A program made the translations under genes and the position numbers. Shown here piece after piece: positions 1 to 9,115 of a DNA stretch of 64,000 nucleotides; positions within the stretch are counted from its first letter, which is position 1, and every line of letters starts with the position of its first letter. Source of the stretch: Chryseobacterium sp. GTDB lineage: Bacteria > Bacteroidota > Bacteroidia > Flavobacteriales > Weeksellaceae. The notes beneath the pieces were generated by a model. It was not told the origin of the DNA and did no database searches. It worked only from the letters and a program-made list of their open reading frames with translations. The DNA is taken from assembly GCF_019236175.1 (NCBI RefSeq), contig NZ_JAFAJM010000009.1, forward strand, positions 124,001 to 188,000, given 5' to 3'.

Positions 1-35
1 AAAAACCATTAAAAGCACTTATCAGAATCTTATGA
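1..35 (+). CDS. possible 3' end of an upstream gene (partial)
   Basis: In the third frame the first 35 bases read KPLKALIRIL followed by TGA at 33-35, which overlaps the ATG of the next gene at 32 as ATGA. That is the usual layout of translationally coupled genes, and the gene expected upstream of a grasp-with-spasm maturase is its ATP-grasp ligase. Ten codons are far too few to identify a family, so the call rests on the overlap and on context. Confidence 0.3.
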   Translation, partial: KPLKALIRIL

Positions 36-1099
36 AATACTTCAATTTATTCAGCAATATACTCGTCACTAAAGGGGCCAAACGTATCCTGATCTCTGAT
101 CTGCAAAGAAATTCTTCTGAATTGTATCCTTTAGAATTTCACGAAATTATAAAGCAGTTGAAGAATAAGTCTGTAGAAAATATTCTGAAAAATTACGATA
201 CAGAATCGATATCATTCGTTCAAGAATATATTAATCTGCTGGTTGAAAAAGAATACGGTTTTATAACAGAAGGAGACTGGGACAGAAATTTTCCGTCACT
301 AAATTATCATTTCCATGAGCCGAATGAAGTTTCTAATATTTTTATAGAAATTAGCAGTCTCTCTGTTCTCAACAAAATAAAACAAGAGGTGGAAAATCTT
401 GGAGTGAAACATCTTGTTATTTATAGTCATCAAAAACTTTTACTTAAAGATTTCCAGAATATTGACTCAAAATTTAAAAATTCTGTTTTAAATGGTATAG
501 AAATTATCTCACCTTTCCACGATGATATAGACAGAAATTTTATTGATTCACTTCATCAAACCGTTGATAGAATTTACAATTTGGTATTTCATACCTGTTC
601 AAAGATCCCATTCCGTTCAAAAGACATTTTCAGATTTACCGTACAGTTCATCAGACAAGACTTACAGATATCTGCCTGCGGAAAGGTAGACTTAAAATAC
701 TTCAATACCAATCTTCCAAAGGTTCTTGAAGCCCTCAACCATAATTCCTGTCTGTATAAAAAAATAGGTATAGATAAAGACGGCAATATTAAAAACTGTC
801 CTCTAATGTCTGAAAGTTACGGCAATATTCAAAATACAAGTCTTGAGGAAGCTATCGCGCAGCCTGCATTCCGGCAATATTGGAATATGAATAAAGATCG
901 TATAGAAGGTTGTAAAGACTGTGAATTCAGGTATATCTGTACTGATTGCAGGGCTTATACGGAACGATCACATTATACCTCGGAAAACCTGGATATATCA
1001 AAGCCTTTAAAGTGCGGTTATAATCCTTATACCAGCGAATGGGAAGAATGGAGTAAAAACCCGCTTAAACAGAAAGCCGTCACTCACTATAAGATATAG
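32..1099 (+). CDS. grasp-with-spasm system SPASM-domain peptide maturase (GwsS-like)
   Basis: A 355-residue protein of the family that partners an ATP-grasp ligase in making graspetide-type ribosomal peptides. The C-terminal third is a SPASM domain, which binds auxiliary Fe-S clusters: Cys240, Cys256, then the block CKDCEFRYICTDC giving Cys294, 297, 303 and 306, then Cys328. Cys216 may also take part. The N-terminal half shows no CxxxCxxC radical-SAM motif, as I recall is normal for this family, so it is probably a recognition or scaffold protein and not a radical SAM enzyme. The start MKYFNLFSN suits the family. The frame stays open to the window edge, but ATGA overlap with the preceding frame supports position 32. 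The precursor peptide and ligase would lie to the left, outside the window. A strong terminator follows. Confidence 0.8.
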   Translation: MKYFNLFSNILVTKGAKRILISDLQRNSSELYPLEFHEIIKQLKNKSVENILKNYDTESISFVQEYINLLVEKEYGFITEGDWDRNFPSLNYHFHEPNEVSNIFIEISSLSVLNKIKQEVENLGVKHLVIYSHQKLLLKDFQNIDSKFKNSVLNGIEIISPFHDDIDRNFIDSLHQTVDRIYNLVFHTCSKIPFRSKDIFRFTVQFIRQDLQISACGKVDLKYFNTNLPKVLEALNHNSCLYKKIGIDKDGNIKNCPLMSESYGNIQNTSLEEAIAQPAFRQYWNMNKDRIEGCKDCEFRYICTDCRAYTERSHYTSENLDISKPLKCGYNPYTSEWEEWSKNPLKQKAVTHYKI

Positions 1100-1104
1100 A
1101 ACAT

Positions 1105-1139
1105 AAAAGCTTTTAAATGATGTTTAAAAGCTTTTTTAT
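1105..1139 (+). terminator. intrinsic terminator after the SPASM maturase
   Basis: A perfect 13-bp stem (1105-1117 with 1123-1135) around a 5-nt loop ends in a run of T. It closes the transcript six bases past the maturase stop. Confidence 0.8.
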
Positions 1140-1165
1140 ACTATAATAAGAAAACGCTGCATCTC

Positions 1166-1543
1166 TTATTTAAAAAACTTCCATTTCGGAATAATAGCCA
1201 GCATCCCAAATCCTGTGAAAAGGAACAGATTGGTCACATCCGTGTATAAGAATGTTGACAGGTAATAATTATGCATAAAGAAGTGCAGCACCAGTAAAAC
1301 GGGAAACATAAAAATTCCGATTTTCCGGTAAAAAAACATCAGCACAAGACCTATCATCATCAAAAGGTCTATAGAAAAAATAACATAAAAATACCATCTT
1401 GGAATTTCCAGGTATTCATGTTGCAGATATTCATCAACATCAATTCCAAGTCCCATAATCGTAAACAACATCAGGGCAGCAAATGCCAGTACAAATCCCC
1501 ATCCTTTCTTCGGATCTTCATCAAAATAGCTGTATTCTTCCAT
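1166..1543 (-). CDS. small four-helix membrane protein, function unknown
   Basis: A 125-residue protein with a short acidic N-terminus (MEEYSYFDEDPKKGWG) and about four hydrophobic segments at roughly residues 15-33, 48-69, 73-90 and 97-118. I recognise no domain. It resembles small conserved inner-membrane proteins of flavobacteria that have no assigned role. It has its own unit: the Lrp gene upstream on the same strand is closed off by a hairpin at 1555-1586, and the maturase on the other strand converges on it. Coding status is supported by length, composition and a clear start. Confidence 0.65.
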   Translation of the reverse strand: MEEYSYFDEDPKKGWGFVLAFAALMLFTIMGLGIDVDEYLQHEYLEIPRWYFYVIFSIDLLMMIGLVLMFFYRKIGIFMFPVLLVLHFFMHNYYLSTFLYTDVTNLFLFTGFGMLAIIPKWKFFK

Positions 1544-1554
1544 ACTACAAAAAT

Positions 1555-1586
1555 AAAGAACTTATGAGAGATTTCATAAGTTCTTT
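1555..1586 (-). terminator. terminator of the Lrp/AsnC gene
   Basis: A perfect 13-bp inverted repeat (1555-1567 with 1574-1586). Read on the minus strand it lies 26 bases past the Lrp stop and is followed by a T-rich stretch. Confidence 0.7.
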
Positions 1587-1611
1587 TATAATAATTCGTT
1601 TAAAATTTGAA

Positions 1612-2082
1612 TTAGATAGAGATAGCGTTGATCAATCTGTTTTTGTCGCTTAAGTACTCTTCCATTGAAATCATACTTTCAGTTCTCATTACATCCTGAA
1701 TATCGTCTATCTGATAGATAATTCTTTTAGCGTCATCTGTATTCTTAGCTCTTACTTTACAGAAAATATTATATTTTCCGGAAATAACGCTAGCTTCGAT
1801 TACGTTAGGAATAGTTGACAATTCTTTCAATACTTCCTGAGTACGGTTTGATTTTGTCAAAAGGATACCGATAAAAGCAGTAAAGTGATAATCCAACTTA
1901 CCATAATCGATATTAAGAGATGATCCCAAAATAATACCTGCATCTTCCATCTTTTTCACTCTTACGTGAATTGTTCCAGCAGAAACATCCATCTGCTTTG
2001 CAATTTCGGTAAAAGGCATTCTTGTGTTTTCTACTAAGAAATCAAGAATCTTCTTGTCTATTTCGTCCAGTTGATAGTTCAT
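1612..2082 (-). CDS. Lrp/AsnC family transcriptional regulator
   Basis: A 156-residue DNA-binding regulator. It has an N-terminal winged helix-turn-helix (about residues 4-50, LDEIDKKILDFLVENTRMPF then EIAKQMDVSAGTIHVRVKKM) and a C-terminal RAM/AsnC ligand-binding domain (about 62-145). The family forms octamers or hexadecamers and responds to amino acids. The lysine- and methionine-rich linker and full length suggest a functional protein. It is monocistronic, with a TAnnTTTG promoter element upstream and a hairpin downstream. The target genes cannot be told from the sequence, and no amino-acid gene lies beside it. Confidence 0.9.
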   Translation of the reverse strand: MNYQLDEIDKKILDFLVENTRMPFTEIAKQMDVSAGTIHVRVKKMEDAGIILGSSLNIDYGKLDYHFTAFIGILLTKSNRTQEVLKELSTIPNVIEASVISGKYNIFCKVRAKNTDDAKRIIYQIDDIQDVMRTESMISMEEYLSDKNRLINAISI

Positions 2083-2126
2083 ATTAGTTAAATTACAATT
2101 TCTTTAAAAAATCTATGTATTTTTTG

Positions 2127-2134
2127 CAAATTTA
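2127..2134 (-). promoter_or_regulatory. TAnnTTTG promoter element of the Lrp gene
   Basis: The minus strand reads TAAATTTG here, matching the Bacteroidota -7 consensus TAnnTTTG, 45-50 bases before the start codon. No clear -33 TTTG is visible. Confidence 0.5.
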
Positions 2135-2216
2135 TAAAAAATAATTTAACTAAAAAAATTATATCAAATATTAACAATAATTAACACAGATGATAAAAAT
2201 CATTAAAATATTCCGA

Positions 2217-5200
2217 CTATTTAGCTTTCGATTTTATAGAATCTGTTTTTATTTCAGTTTTGTCTTCAGGAGTTTTTTTATCTTTTTTCTTCTTTTTAAA
2301 TAAAGAATTAAAGCTTTTACTCCACACAACTCCCATTCCATAGGCTTGATTAGCAGATCCGTTGGTACTTACCATCCCAATATTGGTTGGTTTTGAATAG
2401 CCTCTTAAAATTAAACTACCGTCATTTTTTTTAGAAAGATCATACTCAATAGATCCCTCTCCGGAGAGATAATTCGTCTGTGTACCCTCTGTTTTTGATA
2501 ATGGAATCCCTAATCCGGTCTTTACATTTACCCTTGGTGAAAGTGCAACACTTACTCCCGCATTCGCTCTGTCTCCGATATTGGCATTCTGGTCACCTTT
2601 TACATAATTAAGGTCAATCTGGAATTCATTACTCATCGTATTTAAAACGGATCCCAGCTGTTTCAGAAGCATATTATATCCGGAAGATTCCGCAACGTTT
2701 CCTACATTCACATCTACCCCACCCGTATTGGAAACATTAAACGTGCTTAATAGCAATACCGAACCAAACTGAAGAACCTTTTCACCTTCCTGGCTCATTT
2801 TGGCGGCCAATGTTTCTCTTACCTGACTGGAAACATCCATTGCCGTTACATTAAGGTCAACCTTAGGATCTGTTAAAGACTGGCTGATGTGAGCCTGCAG
2901 CAATATACTGATAGGCTGTAATTTTCCCATGCTCAGATATTCTCCGGCATTAGAAACCATTCTGACATAATTAGCGGTAATATCCAGTGCCGGTTTCATC
3001 GCATCACCATCCCATCGGATACTACTATTTTTTTCAATCTGGAAGGTCTTATTAAGAATTGCCTTAGAAACAAATGTTCCGTTATCTACTTTATAAGTAC
3101 CACTCATGGCAATATTTCCCTGTCTGTTCATCTGGAACTTCAAAGGATCAGCGGTACCTTTTACGGTAATATTTCCTACATCATCCCCTATCAGTACATT
3201 TACAGTAGTTCCTTTGTCTACTGCCAGATTAAAGTCAATATTCATATTGGCACCGGTCTTTTTCTTTTCGTCCAGCGTAATTAATCCGTCTTTACCTTCC
3301 TTCAGGAATCTCAGCATTTTAAATTCTTCCACATTGGATGTTGAGCTCGAATTAAAGGTAAAGGTACTTCCGTTTAATGACTTCATATTAGGAGTCGTGA
3401 TACTTAATCCGGAAACCGGCCCATCCACATACAAATCCCCTTGTCCGTAGACTCTCCCCCAGAAGAGATCAGAATCTTTTTGTGTACTGTTTAAGACTAA
3501 AAGATTATCCGCTCTCATTACCAGGTTGACCCCCATTGAAGAAAGCGTTTCAAACTGGATTGCTCCGGAAATATTTCCTTTAGAATTGGATCTTCCGTCA
3601 TGTACTTCAATATTGTTGAGAATGGCAAGTCCTTTTGATAATTGGATCACGGTATCATCAAATGAATAATCCACCCCTGTAAACAGCAGTTTAAGTCCAA
3701 AATCTTTTAAAGCAATATCCCCGCTATAATCCAGATCATTAAGTTTTCCGTTAATTTTAAGATCGCCGGTTGCCTTTCCTCTCATATTACCAAAAACAGT
3801 ATGCACAAACTGTTGGGTAAAGGCAAGGTCGAAATCACGCATTTCCGCAGTAAGATCTATAACCGGTTTAGGAGTATTATTATTAACGGTTCCCGTCAGA
3901 TTCAGGGTATTATTACCGAGTACTCCTGCGGAATGTACTTTTACATCAATATCATATACATTCAGGGAAAATCCGTTGGTTGCAGAAATGGTAATATCCC
4001 CCATATCATTACCATTCATCTTAATATCATCTATGGTAAGATCTACCAATGGCTGAAGTGTGCTCTTATCCATTTTAATTTTCACACTTCCGTTAGCAAG
4101 ACCTTTGATATCCATTCCGTTTCCGCCGGACTGCATTTCAAGGAGTTTTTCTATGGCAAAATCATTAATATCAGCATCTACGTAAAAGTCTTTAGCGGAT
4201 TTAAACTGTGCCTCTTTAATGAATAAGGCGCTTTTGTCAGAATAGACCCTTAGATTCCTGATATCAAAATCTCCGGTTTTCTTCCTGTATGTAATCGAAT
4301 GATTGAGTTCCGGACTGGTATCAACAGCCCATTTCACATCATTGAAATTAACTTCGGTGGGTTCAAATTTGAAAACATAATCCCCTTCCGCATCCGTAGT
4401 CTGATCCACATTGATTGCATACTCTTTAAGCTTATCTTCCGTTTCATCTTCAGGGCTTCCGTGTTTGAATATGGCAGATAAGTGCAGGGTATTATCATTC
4501 TCATTATTTCCTTTAAGCTCAAAATCCTTAATAATGTTTTTATTATAGACCACTCTGCTTATTTTGGCATACAGCTGTTGATTGAGATCAGCGGTATTGA
4601 TTCTTACCTTAACACTATCTACCAATGCGCTGTCTCTGCTGATATTCTTTCTGTCGTTAACCTGATAATCAGGATTTGAGGAGGCCAGGGCTTTATCAGC
4701 ATCTGTAATTTCCTCTTCTTTGGTCATGATGTATTTTAAAGAGGCAGCATCCAGATTTAAGATAAGATTATTGGAGTCTCCATTATATTCTCCTTCCACT
4801 TTAGCGCCGTGCGGAAGTTTCAGTTCCGGTAAAAAATAATTGACCAGACCTTGCTGAACATCAAAATTCAGTGTAAAATTCTGTCCCCTGTAGAGTTTTC
4901 TTGGCGGCGGCCCCACTAATATTCGTCCGATACCGTTTTCCACCATCCCTGCAAGATCACCAAGACTGTATCTTCCTGAGATTTTACCTGTAGCTGCTCC
5001 CGGTGCATCCACATCAATCATTCGTCCTCCTGCATCTACAAAGGTCTTTAACTTGGCACTCGGAATGGTATATTTCTGTGTTGCCGTAGCAAACTGCAGA
5101 TCATTAGCATCCACATCCAAAGTCAGGTCGTTAATAGAAGACATAGACATTTTCCCATTCACTTTACCACTGACGATCTGATTCCCCGGTTTGTTGGTAA

Positions 5201-7007
5201 AATAATTCATATTAAGAAACCCCACATCCGCATCTACGTCCATTGATACTTTAGAAGTACTAAAATCAATCAGTCCCTTAATGGTAGCTTTTGCCTGCTC
5301 ATCATTCACCGTGATAAGCCCGTTATATTTTTTATGATCCAATAACCCGTCTAAATACAGATTATTGATCACTTTATCCATAATTTCCACACTTGCAATC
5401 TGAGATTTGGTAGTGAGACGCATGGTATTTACATCAAAACTTTGCCCGTTAAGATCAAATTTACCGGAAATTAAACCTACTGTTTTATTCTTGGTAATCA
5501 CAGAAGTATTAAGGTCCTTTATATCGAGATACCCTGAATACTTAGGCATAGTAGTGCTATAGCCCGTCAGTGACAGTTTGGATATTTTTGCCTGCCCGAT
5601 TCCCGTAAGCAGATTTCCGCTTTCCACATAGATCTGATCAGGATTTACTTTGGCAGTTCCGTTATATTTTAGTTTCCCGAAATCATCAGCGAAATTCTTC
5701 ATCTTCTTGGCAATGAATGAAGGCATCATTGCCTTTAAATCCTTGTAGGTAAAATCTGTAGAAAGATCCTTGGTTTCAATAGAAAAATGGCCTTTTAACA
5801 AATGATCCACCTTCATTGTTTTTGTGGCAATATTAACATCAGGGTTTCTGATCAGAAAATTTTCCAGATGAAATTTATTCAGAGGGCCTGTCATTTTTCC
5901 TGAAAGATTGAATGGTTTGATATTATCCCAGTTGGTAACAAAATAACTGATATCATATCCGCTCACCTCACTTCCCTGATTAATATTCATATCCCAACGG
6001 ACTTTATCGGCAAAGCCTGCCCATGATCCGTTATGAAGATTAAATTTAATATCTCCCTGAAGTAAAGTGTGATCTGTATTGAGTGTTAAATCTTTAAGAG
6101 ATAAAAACTGATGAGTTAAAGACAGTTCGGTGGAAAAAGTGTCTACAAAATGAGATTTTCCCCATCTCGTTGTGACGAATGACATATTATTGATCAATGC
6201 CGAAACATTGGGGCCATTCACTTTAACATTGGGAGCTTTTAAATTAAATTTTGTTGCCGTAAGCCATTTTCCAGGCTCTCCCGGTGAGTTCTGATTAACA
6301 ATAGACACTTTAGAATCAATAATCTGTACCCTGGAATTGAGCTGGAAAGGAGGTTTTTTGGGATCTCTTTTTTTACCGTTATCAAAAAGTTCAGTAAATC
6401 TGATAAAATTGGAGATACTATCGCCTTTATAAGTAATAACTTTGATATCTGCATTAACCAGCGTAAGCGAGTTAAAACTCAGAGAATTGCTTTTTCCGGA
6501 AATGGCATTCACGGCCAGAGAAATCCAGTCTGAGTCAGCACGAAACTCCTTTGAAGTAATAAAATCAAGACCTTTGTAATCCTTTACTTTTAATCCTTTT
6601 ATCGTTACGTCTCCGAAATAATTAACATCAACGCTCTCTGTAGAAAACTGAGATTTAAAATCATTATTCACAAGTTTCAGAGCCTGATCTGCTGCCCATT
6701 GCTTGGTTACCGGAAGGTTTATCCCAATGAGTATTCCTCCAACAAGAATAATTCCCAGCCAAAACAAAATCAGAAGAAGTTTTGCCCACCATGTATAGCT
6801 GGTCACATCTTTTACAGCCTGTTTTCCAAATTCCCCGGCTGTTTCTACAGGATGATTAATGGCATCTGAAGCAAGCTCAGACGCTTCTTTTACAGTCTCC
6901 CGTACTTTTTCTTCCACATTTTCAACAGTCTTCTGTACCTGATCCCCTAGGTTTTCAGCTACAGATTTTTTATTCTCATTCTCGTTATTATTCTCTAACT
7001 TTGCCAT
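2217..7007 (-). CDS. tamB: TamB-like translocation/assembly protein (DUF490)
   Basis: A protein of about 1596 residues, one of the bridge-like AsmA/TamB lipid-transport family that spans the periplasm between inner and outer membranes. It begins with a charged, probably coiled-coil cytoplasmic stretch (about residues 1-70, rich in K/E/V), then one membrane helix near 75-97, then a very long beta-rich region and the conserved TamB C-terminal domain. A Lys-rich tail ends the protein. I place the start at 7007 (MAKLENNNENEN); the frame is open for 23 more codons but these would overlap tsaD and look non-coding. No tamA neighbour is present, as is common in Bacteroidota. The opposite gene tsaD starts only 5 bases away. 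Confidence 0.88.
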   Translation of the reverse strand: MAKLENNNENENKKSVAENLGDQVQKTVENVEEKVRETVKEASELASDAINHPVETAGEFGKQAVKDVTSYTWWAKLLLILFWLGIILVGGILIGINLPVTKQWAADQALKLVNNDFKSQFSTESVDVNYFGDVTIKGLKVKDYKGLDFITSKEFRADSDWISLAVNAISGKSNSLSFNSLTLVNADIKVITYKGDSISNFIRFTELFDNGKKRDPKKPPFQLNSRVQIIDSKVSIVNQNSPGEPGKWLTATKFNLKAPNVKVNGPNVSALINNMSFVTTRWGKSHFVDTFSTELSLTHQFLSLKDLTLNTDHTLLQGDIKFNLHNGSWAGFADKVRWDMNINQGSEVSGYDISYFVTNWDNIKPFNLSGKMTGPLNKFHLENFLIRNPDVNIATKTMKVDHLLKGHFSIETKDLSTDFTYKDLKAMMPSFIAKKMKNFADDFGKLKYNGTAKVNPDQIYVESGNLLTGIGQAKISKLSLTGYSTTMPKYSGYLDIKDLNTSVITKNKTVGLISGKFDLNGQSFDVNTMRLTTKSQIASVEIMDKVINNLYLDGLLDHKKYNGLITVNDEQAKATIKGLIDFSTSKVSMDVDADVGFLNMNYFTNKPGNQIVSGKVNGKMSMSSINDLTLDVDANDLQFATATQKYTIPSAKLKTFVDAGGRMIDVDAPGAATGKISGRYSLGDLAGMVENGIGRILVGPPPRKLYRGQNFTLNFDVQQGLVNYFLPELKLPHGAKVEGEYNGDSNNLILNLDAASLKYIMTKEEEITDADKALASSNPDYQVNDRKNISRDSALVDSVKVRINTADLNQQLYAKISRVVYNKNIIKDFELKGNNENDNTLHLSAIFKHGSPEDETEDKLKEYAINVDQTTDAEGDYVFKFEPTEVNFNDVKWAVDTSPELNHSITYRKKTGDFDIRNLRVYSDKSALFIKEAQFKSAKDFYVDADINDFAIEKLLEMQSGGNGMDIKGLANGSVKIKMDKSTLQPLVDLTIDDIKMNGNDMGDITISATNGFSLNVYDIDVKVHSAGVLGNNTLNLTGTVNNNTPKPVIDLTAEMRDFDLAFTQQFVHTVFGNMRGKATGDLKINGKLNDLDYSGDIALKDFGLKLLFTGVDYSFDDTVIQLSKGLAILNNIEVHDGRSNSKGNISGAIQFETLSSMGVNLVMRADNLLVLNSTQKDSDLFWGRVYGQGDLYVDGPVSGLSITTPNMKSLNGSTFTFNSSSTSNVEEFKMLRFLKEGKDGLITLDEKKKTGANMNIDFNLAVDKGTTVNVLIGDDVGNITVKGTADPLKFQMNRQGNIAMSGTYKVDNGTFVSKAILNKTFQIEKNSSIRWDGDAMKPALDITANYVRMVSNAGEYLSMGKLQPISILLQAHISQSLTDPKVDLNVTAMDVSSQVRETLAAKMSQEGEKVLQFGSVLLLSTFNVSNTGGVDVNVGNVAESSGYNMLLKQLGSVLNTMSNEFQIDLNYVKGDQNANIGDRANAGVSVALSPRVNVKTGLGIPLSKTEGTQTNYLSGEGSIEYDLSKKNDGSLILRGYSKPTNIGMVSTNGSANQAYGMGVVWSKSFNSLFKKKKKDKKTPEDKTEIKTDSIKSKAK
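6996..7003 (+). promoter_or_regulatory. candidate TAnnTTTG element for tsaD inside the tamB start
   Basis: TAACTTTG fits the Bacteroidota -7 consensus and ends 8 bases before the tsaD ATG, so a transcript from it would be leaderless or nearly so. It overlaps the first codons of the opposite gene. No convincing -33 box is seen at the expected spacing. Confidence 0.4.
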
Positions 7008-7011
7008 TATT

Positions 7012-8028
7012 ATGAGCGACTCTATAATTTTAGGTATTGAATCGTCTTGCGACGACACCTCAGCAGCTATCATCAAGGGAAATTCTATTCTTTCGAATAT
7101 TGCCGCGAATCAGGCCATCCATAAAGAATATGGTGGTGTAGTTCCTGAATTGGCTTCACGAGCTCATCAGCAAAATATCATTCCCGTTGTTGAAAAATCT
7201 TTTACTAAAGCAAATATACAACAAAATGCAATTTCAGCTATAGGATTTACACGTGGCCCCGGACTTTTAGGATCACTTCTCGTAGGAACATCATTTGCTA
7301 AATCACTGGCAATGAGCCTAAACGTTCCTTTAATTGAAGTAAATCACCTTCAGGCCCACATTTTAGCCCATTTTATTGAGGATGCAAATCCTGTGCCGCC
7401 TACTTTCCCTTTTTTATGTCTTACCGTAAGTGGCGGTCATACCATGATCGTATTGGTAAAAGACTATTTTGATATGGAAATTATCGGAAAAACTATTGAT
7501 GATGCAGCAGGTGAAGCTTTTGATAAAATCGGAAAAATCTTTGACCTTGATTATCCTGCAGGCCCCATTATCGACAGACTTGCTAAAGAAGGAAATCCGG
7601 ATGCTTTTACATTCAGCAAACCGAAAATGGAAAACTATGATTACTCCTTCAGCGGTATTAAAACTTCCGTTTTATATTTCATTCAGAAAGAAGTCCGGAA
7701 AAATCCTGATTTTATTAAAGAAAACCTTAATGACCTTTGTGCTTCGGTACAGAAATCTATCATTGATATCTTAATGAACAAACTTGAAAAGGCAGCCAAA
7801 GAACTCAATGTTAACCAGGTAGCTATAGCAGGAGGTGTTTCTGCTAATTCTGCTTTAAGAAAAGTAATGGAAGATAACAGAGAAAAATTAGGCTGGGAAA
7901 TTTATATCCCGAAATTCGAATATACAACAGATAACGCAGCGATGATCGCCATGGTAGCCCAGCTGAAATTCGAAAGAGGTGAATTTACAGACCTGAGAAC
8001 AACAGCCACGGCCAAATATGACTTATGA
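7012..8028 (+). CDS. tsaD: tRNA N6-adenosine threonylcarbamoyltransferase TsaD
   Basis: A 338-residue Kae1/Qri7/YgjD enzyme that transfers threonylcarbamoyl from TC-AMP to A37 of ANN-decoding tRNAs (t6A), working with TsaB and TsaE. It shows the family start IILGIESSCDDTSAAI, the metal-binding His pair at 112 and 116 (NHLQAHILAH), the ATP-site glycine motif GFTRGPGLLGSLLVG and the late GGVSANSALR motif. Length is normal. It heads a three-gene rightward unit, and its stop overlaps the next start as ATGA. The mtaB gene near 45 kb acts on the t6A that this enzyme makes. Confidence 0.97.
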   Translation: MSDSIILGIESSCDDTSAAIIKGNSILSNIAANQAIHKEYGGVVPELASRAHQQNIIPVVEKSFTKANIQQNAISAIGFTRGPGLLGSLLVGTSFAKSLAMSLNVPLIEVNHLQAHILAHFIEDANPVPPTFPFLCLTVSGGHTMIVLVKDYFDMEIIGKTIDDAAGEAFDKIGKIFDLDYPAGPIIDRLAKEGNPDAFTFSKPKMENYDYSFSGIKTSVLYFIQKEVRKNPDFIKENLNDLCASVQKSIIDILMNKLEKAAKELNVNQVAIAGGVSANSALRKVMEDNREKLGWEIYIPKFEYTTDNAAMIAMVAQLKFERGEFTDLRTTATAKYDL

Positions 8029-8420
8029 AAATACTCTTAGAAGAAAAAATACTGGGAAGACAGTCTAAAAAGAGCTCAAAATATTATTGGGTATTGGAAA
8101 CGATCACAGGAAAAACGGATGGTCCGCAAGAACCTGCGGATTATTTCCCTTCCAGTTCTGAAAAAGGATATATTCAGGATGTAAAAGATGAAATCCTGGA
8201 AAAAATCAATTCAGAGAATCTTTTCAGCTTCTCCTACACGCCCAAAGAAGGAGATTATTTATCCATCAAAAACAACCTGAGAAAACAGGAATATTTGAAT
8301 CTGATCTTTATTAATGATAGCTGGATAGAGGAGGTATTCATGTGTACTTACCGTGAATGCGATACAGATATATACACCACCTTAAAAACAGGAGTTGCAT
8401 TCTTAACTCAGGATATATGA
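8025..8420 (+). CDS. conserved hypothetical protein between tsaD and rsmE
   Basis: A 131-residue soluble, charged protein with no signal peptide or membrane helix and no domain that I recognise. It overlaps tsaD upstream and rsmE downstream by 4 bases each (ATGA), so the three are almost certainly co-translated. The context links it to RNA modification or to general housekeeping, but no function can be read from its sequence. It is probably restricted to Chryseobacterium and relatives. Confidence 0.75.
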   Translation: MKILLEEKILGRQSKKSSKYYWVLETITGKTDGPQEPADYFPSSSEKGYIQDVKDEILEKINSENLFSFSYTPKEGDYLSIKNNLRKQEYLNLIFINDSWIEEVFMCTYRECDTDIYTTLKTGVAFLTQDI

Positions 8421-9112
8421 AATTATTTTACGGAGAAATAACAGGTAATAAAGTCATCATCAACGACGAAGAACAGCAACACATTGTGAAAGTCCTAAGG
8501 ATGAAGGACGGAGAAAACATTCATGTAACAGACGGCAAGGGAAGTCTGGCTTCCGGAAAGCTTGTTATAGAAGGAAAAAAAGCAGGCATAGAAGTTTCAG
8601 AAATTAAAAGTGATCTTCCGGATTTCAACCCAAAACTCCATATTGCCATTGCTCCTACAAAAAATATTGACAGGATAGAATTTTTTGTGGAAAAAGCTGT
8701 AGAAATGGGAATATCTGAAATCAGCATTATTATTACGGAAAAAACCGAACGTAAAAACATCAACATCGATAAAATCAGAAAACAGAGTATCGCAGCTTCA
8801 AAACAAAGTTTGCGATTTCACTTTCCGGTAATCAACGACGCGGTAAAACTATCTGATTTTCTCGGAAATATTGATCCTAAAAACACCTTTGTTGCCCACT
8901 GCCATGAAAACCTGGAAAGAATTGACCTCAACAAGATTCCATCGTCCGACAGTCATACATTTCTTATCGGACCCGAAGGTGATTTTTCTGAAAAGGAGAT
9001 TGGCTATCTGTCAGAACACAATATCAAAGCGGTATCTTTGGGCAGCCAACGATTAAGAACCGAAACTGCAGGATTATTTGTTGCAGCCTGGAATTACAAT
9101 ACAATGATTTAA
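8417..9112 (+). CDS. rsmE: 16S rRNA (uracil1498-N3)-methyltransferase RsmE
   Basis: A 231-residue SPOUT methyltransferase that methylates N3 of U1498 in 16S rRNA using SAM. It has an N-terminal PUA-like RNA-binding part (about 1-65, with HIVKVLRMKDGE) and a C-terminal trefoil-knot SAM domain with FLIGPEGDFSEKEI and SLGSQRLRTETAGL, the two diagnostic motifs. The frame could start further upstream, but MKLFYGEI at 8417 matches the family and gives the ATGA overlap with the preceding gene. It is the last gene of the tsaD unit. The next gene converges on it with only 3 bases between. Confidence 0.95.
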   Translation: MKLFYGEITGNKVIINDEEQQHIVKVLRMKDGENIHVTDGKGSLASGKLVIEGKKAGIEVSEIKSDLPDFNPKLHIAIAPTKNIDRIEFFVEKAVEMGISEISIIITEKTERKNINIDKIRKQSIAASKQSLRFHFPVINDAVKLSDFLGNIDPKNTFVAHCHENLERIDLNKIPSSDSHTFLIGPEGDFSEKEIGYLSEHNIKAVSLGSQRLRTETAGLFVAAWNYNTMI

Positions 9113-9115
9113 TCA

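Noticed and set aside
3801..4226. 141-codon open frame antisense to the TamB-like gene
   Set aside because: It lies wholly inside a well-supported gene on the other strand, has unusual codon use and resembles no protein I know. Long frames of this kind are expected in a 4.8-kb AT-rich gene.
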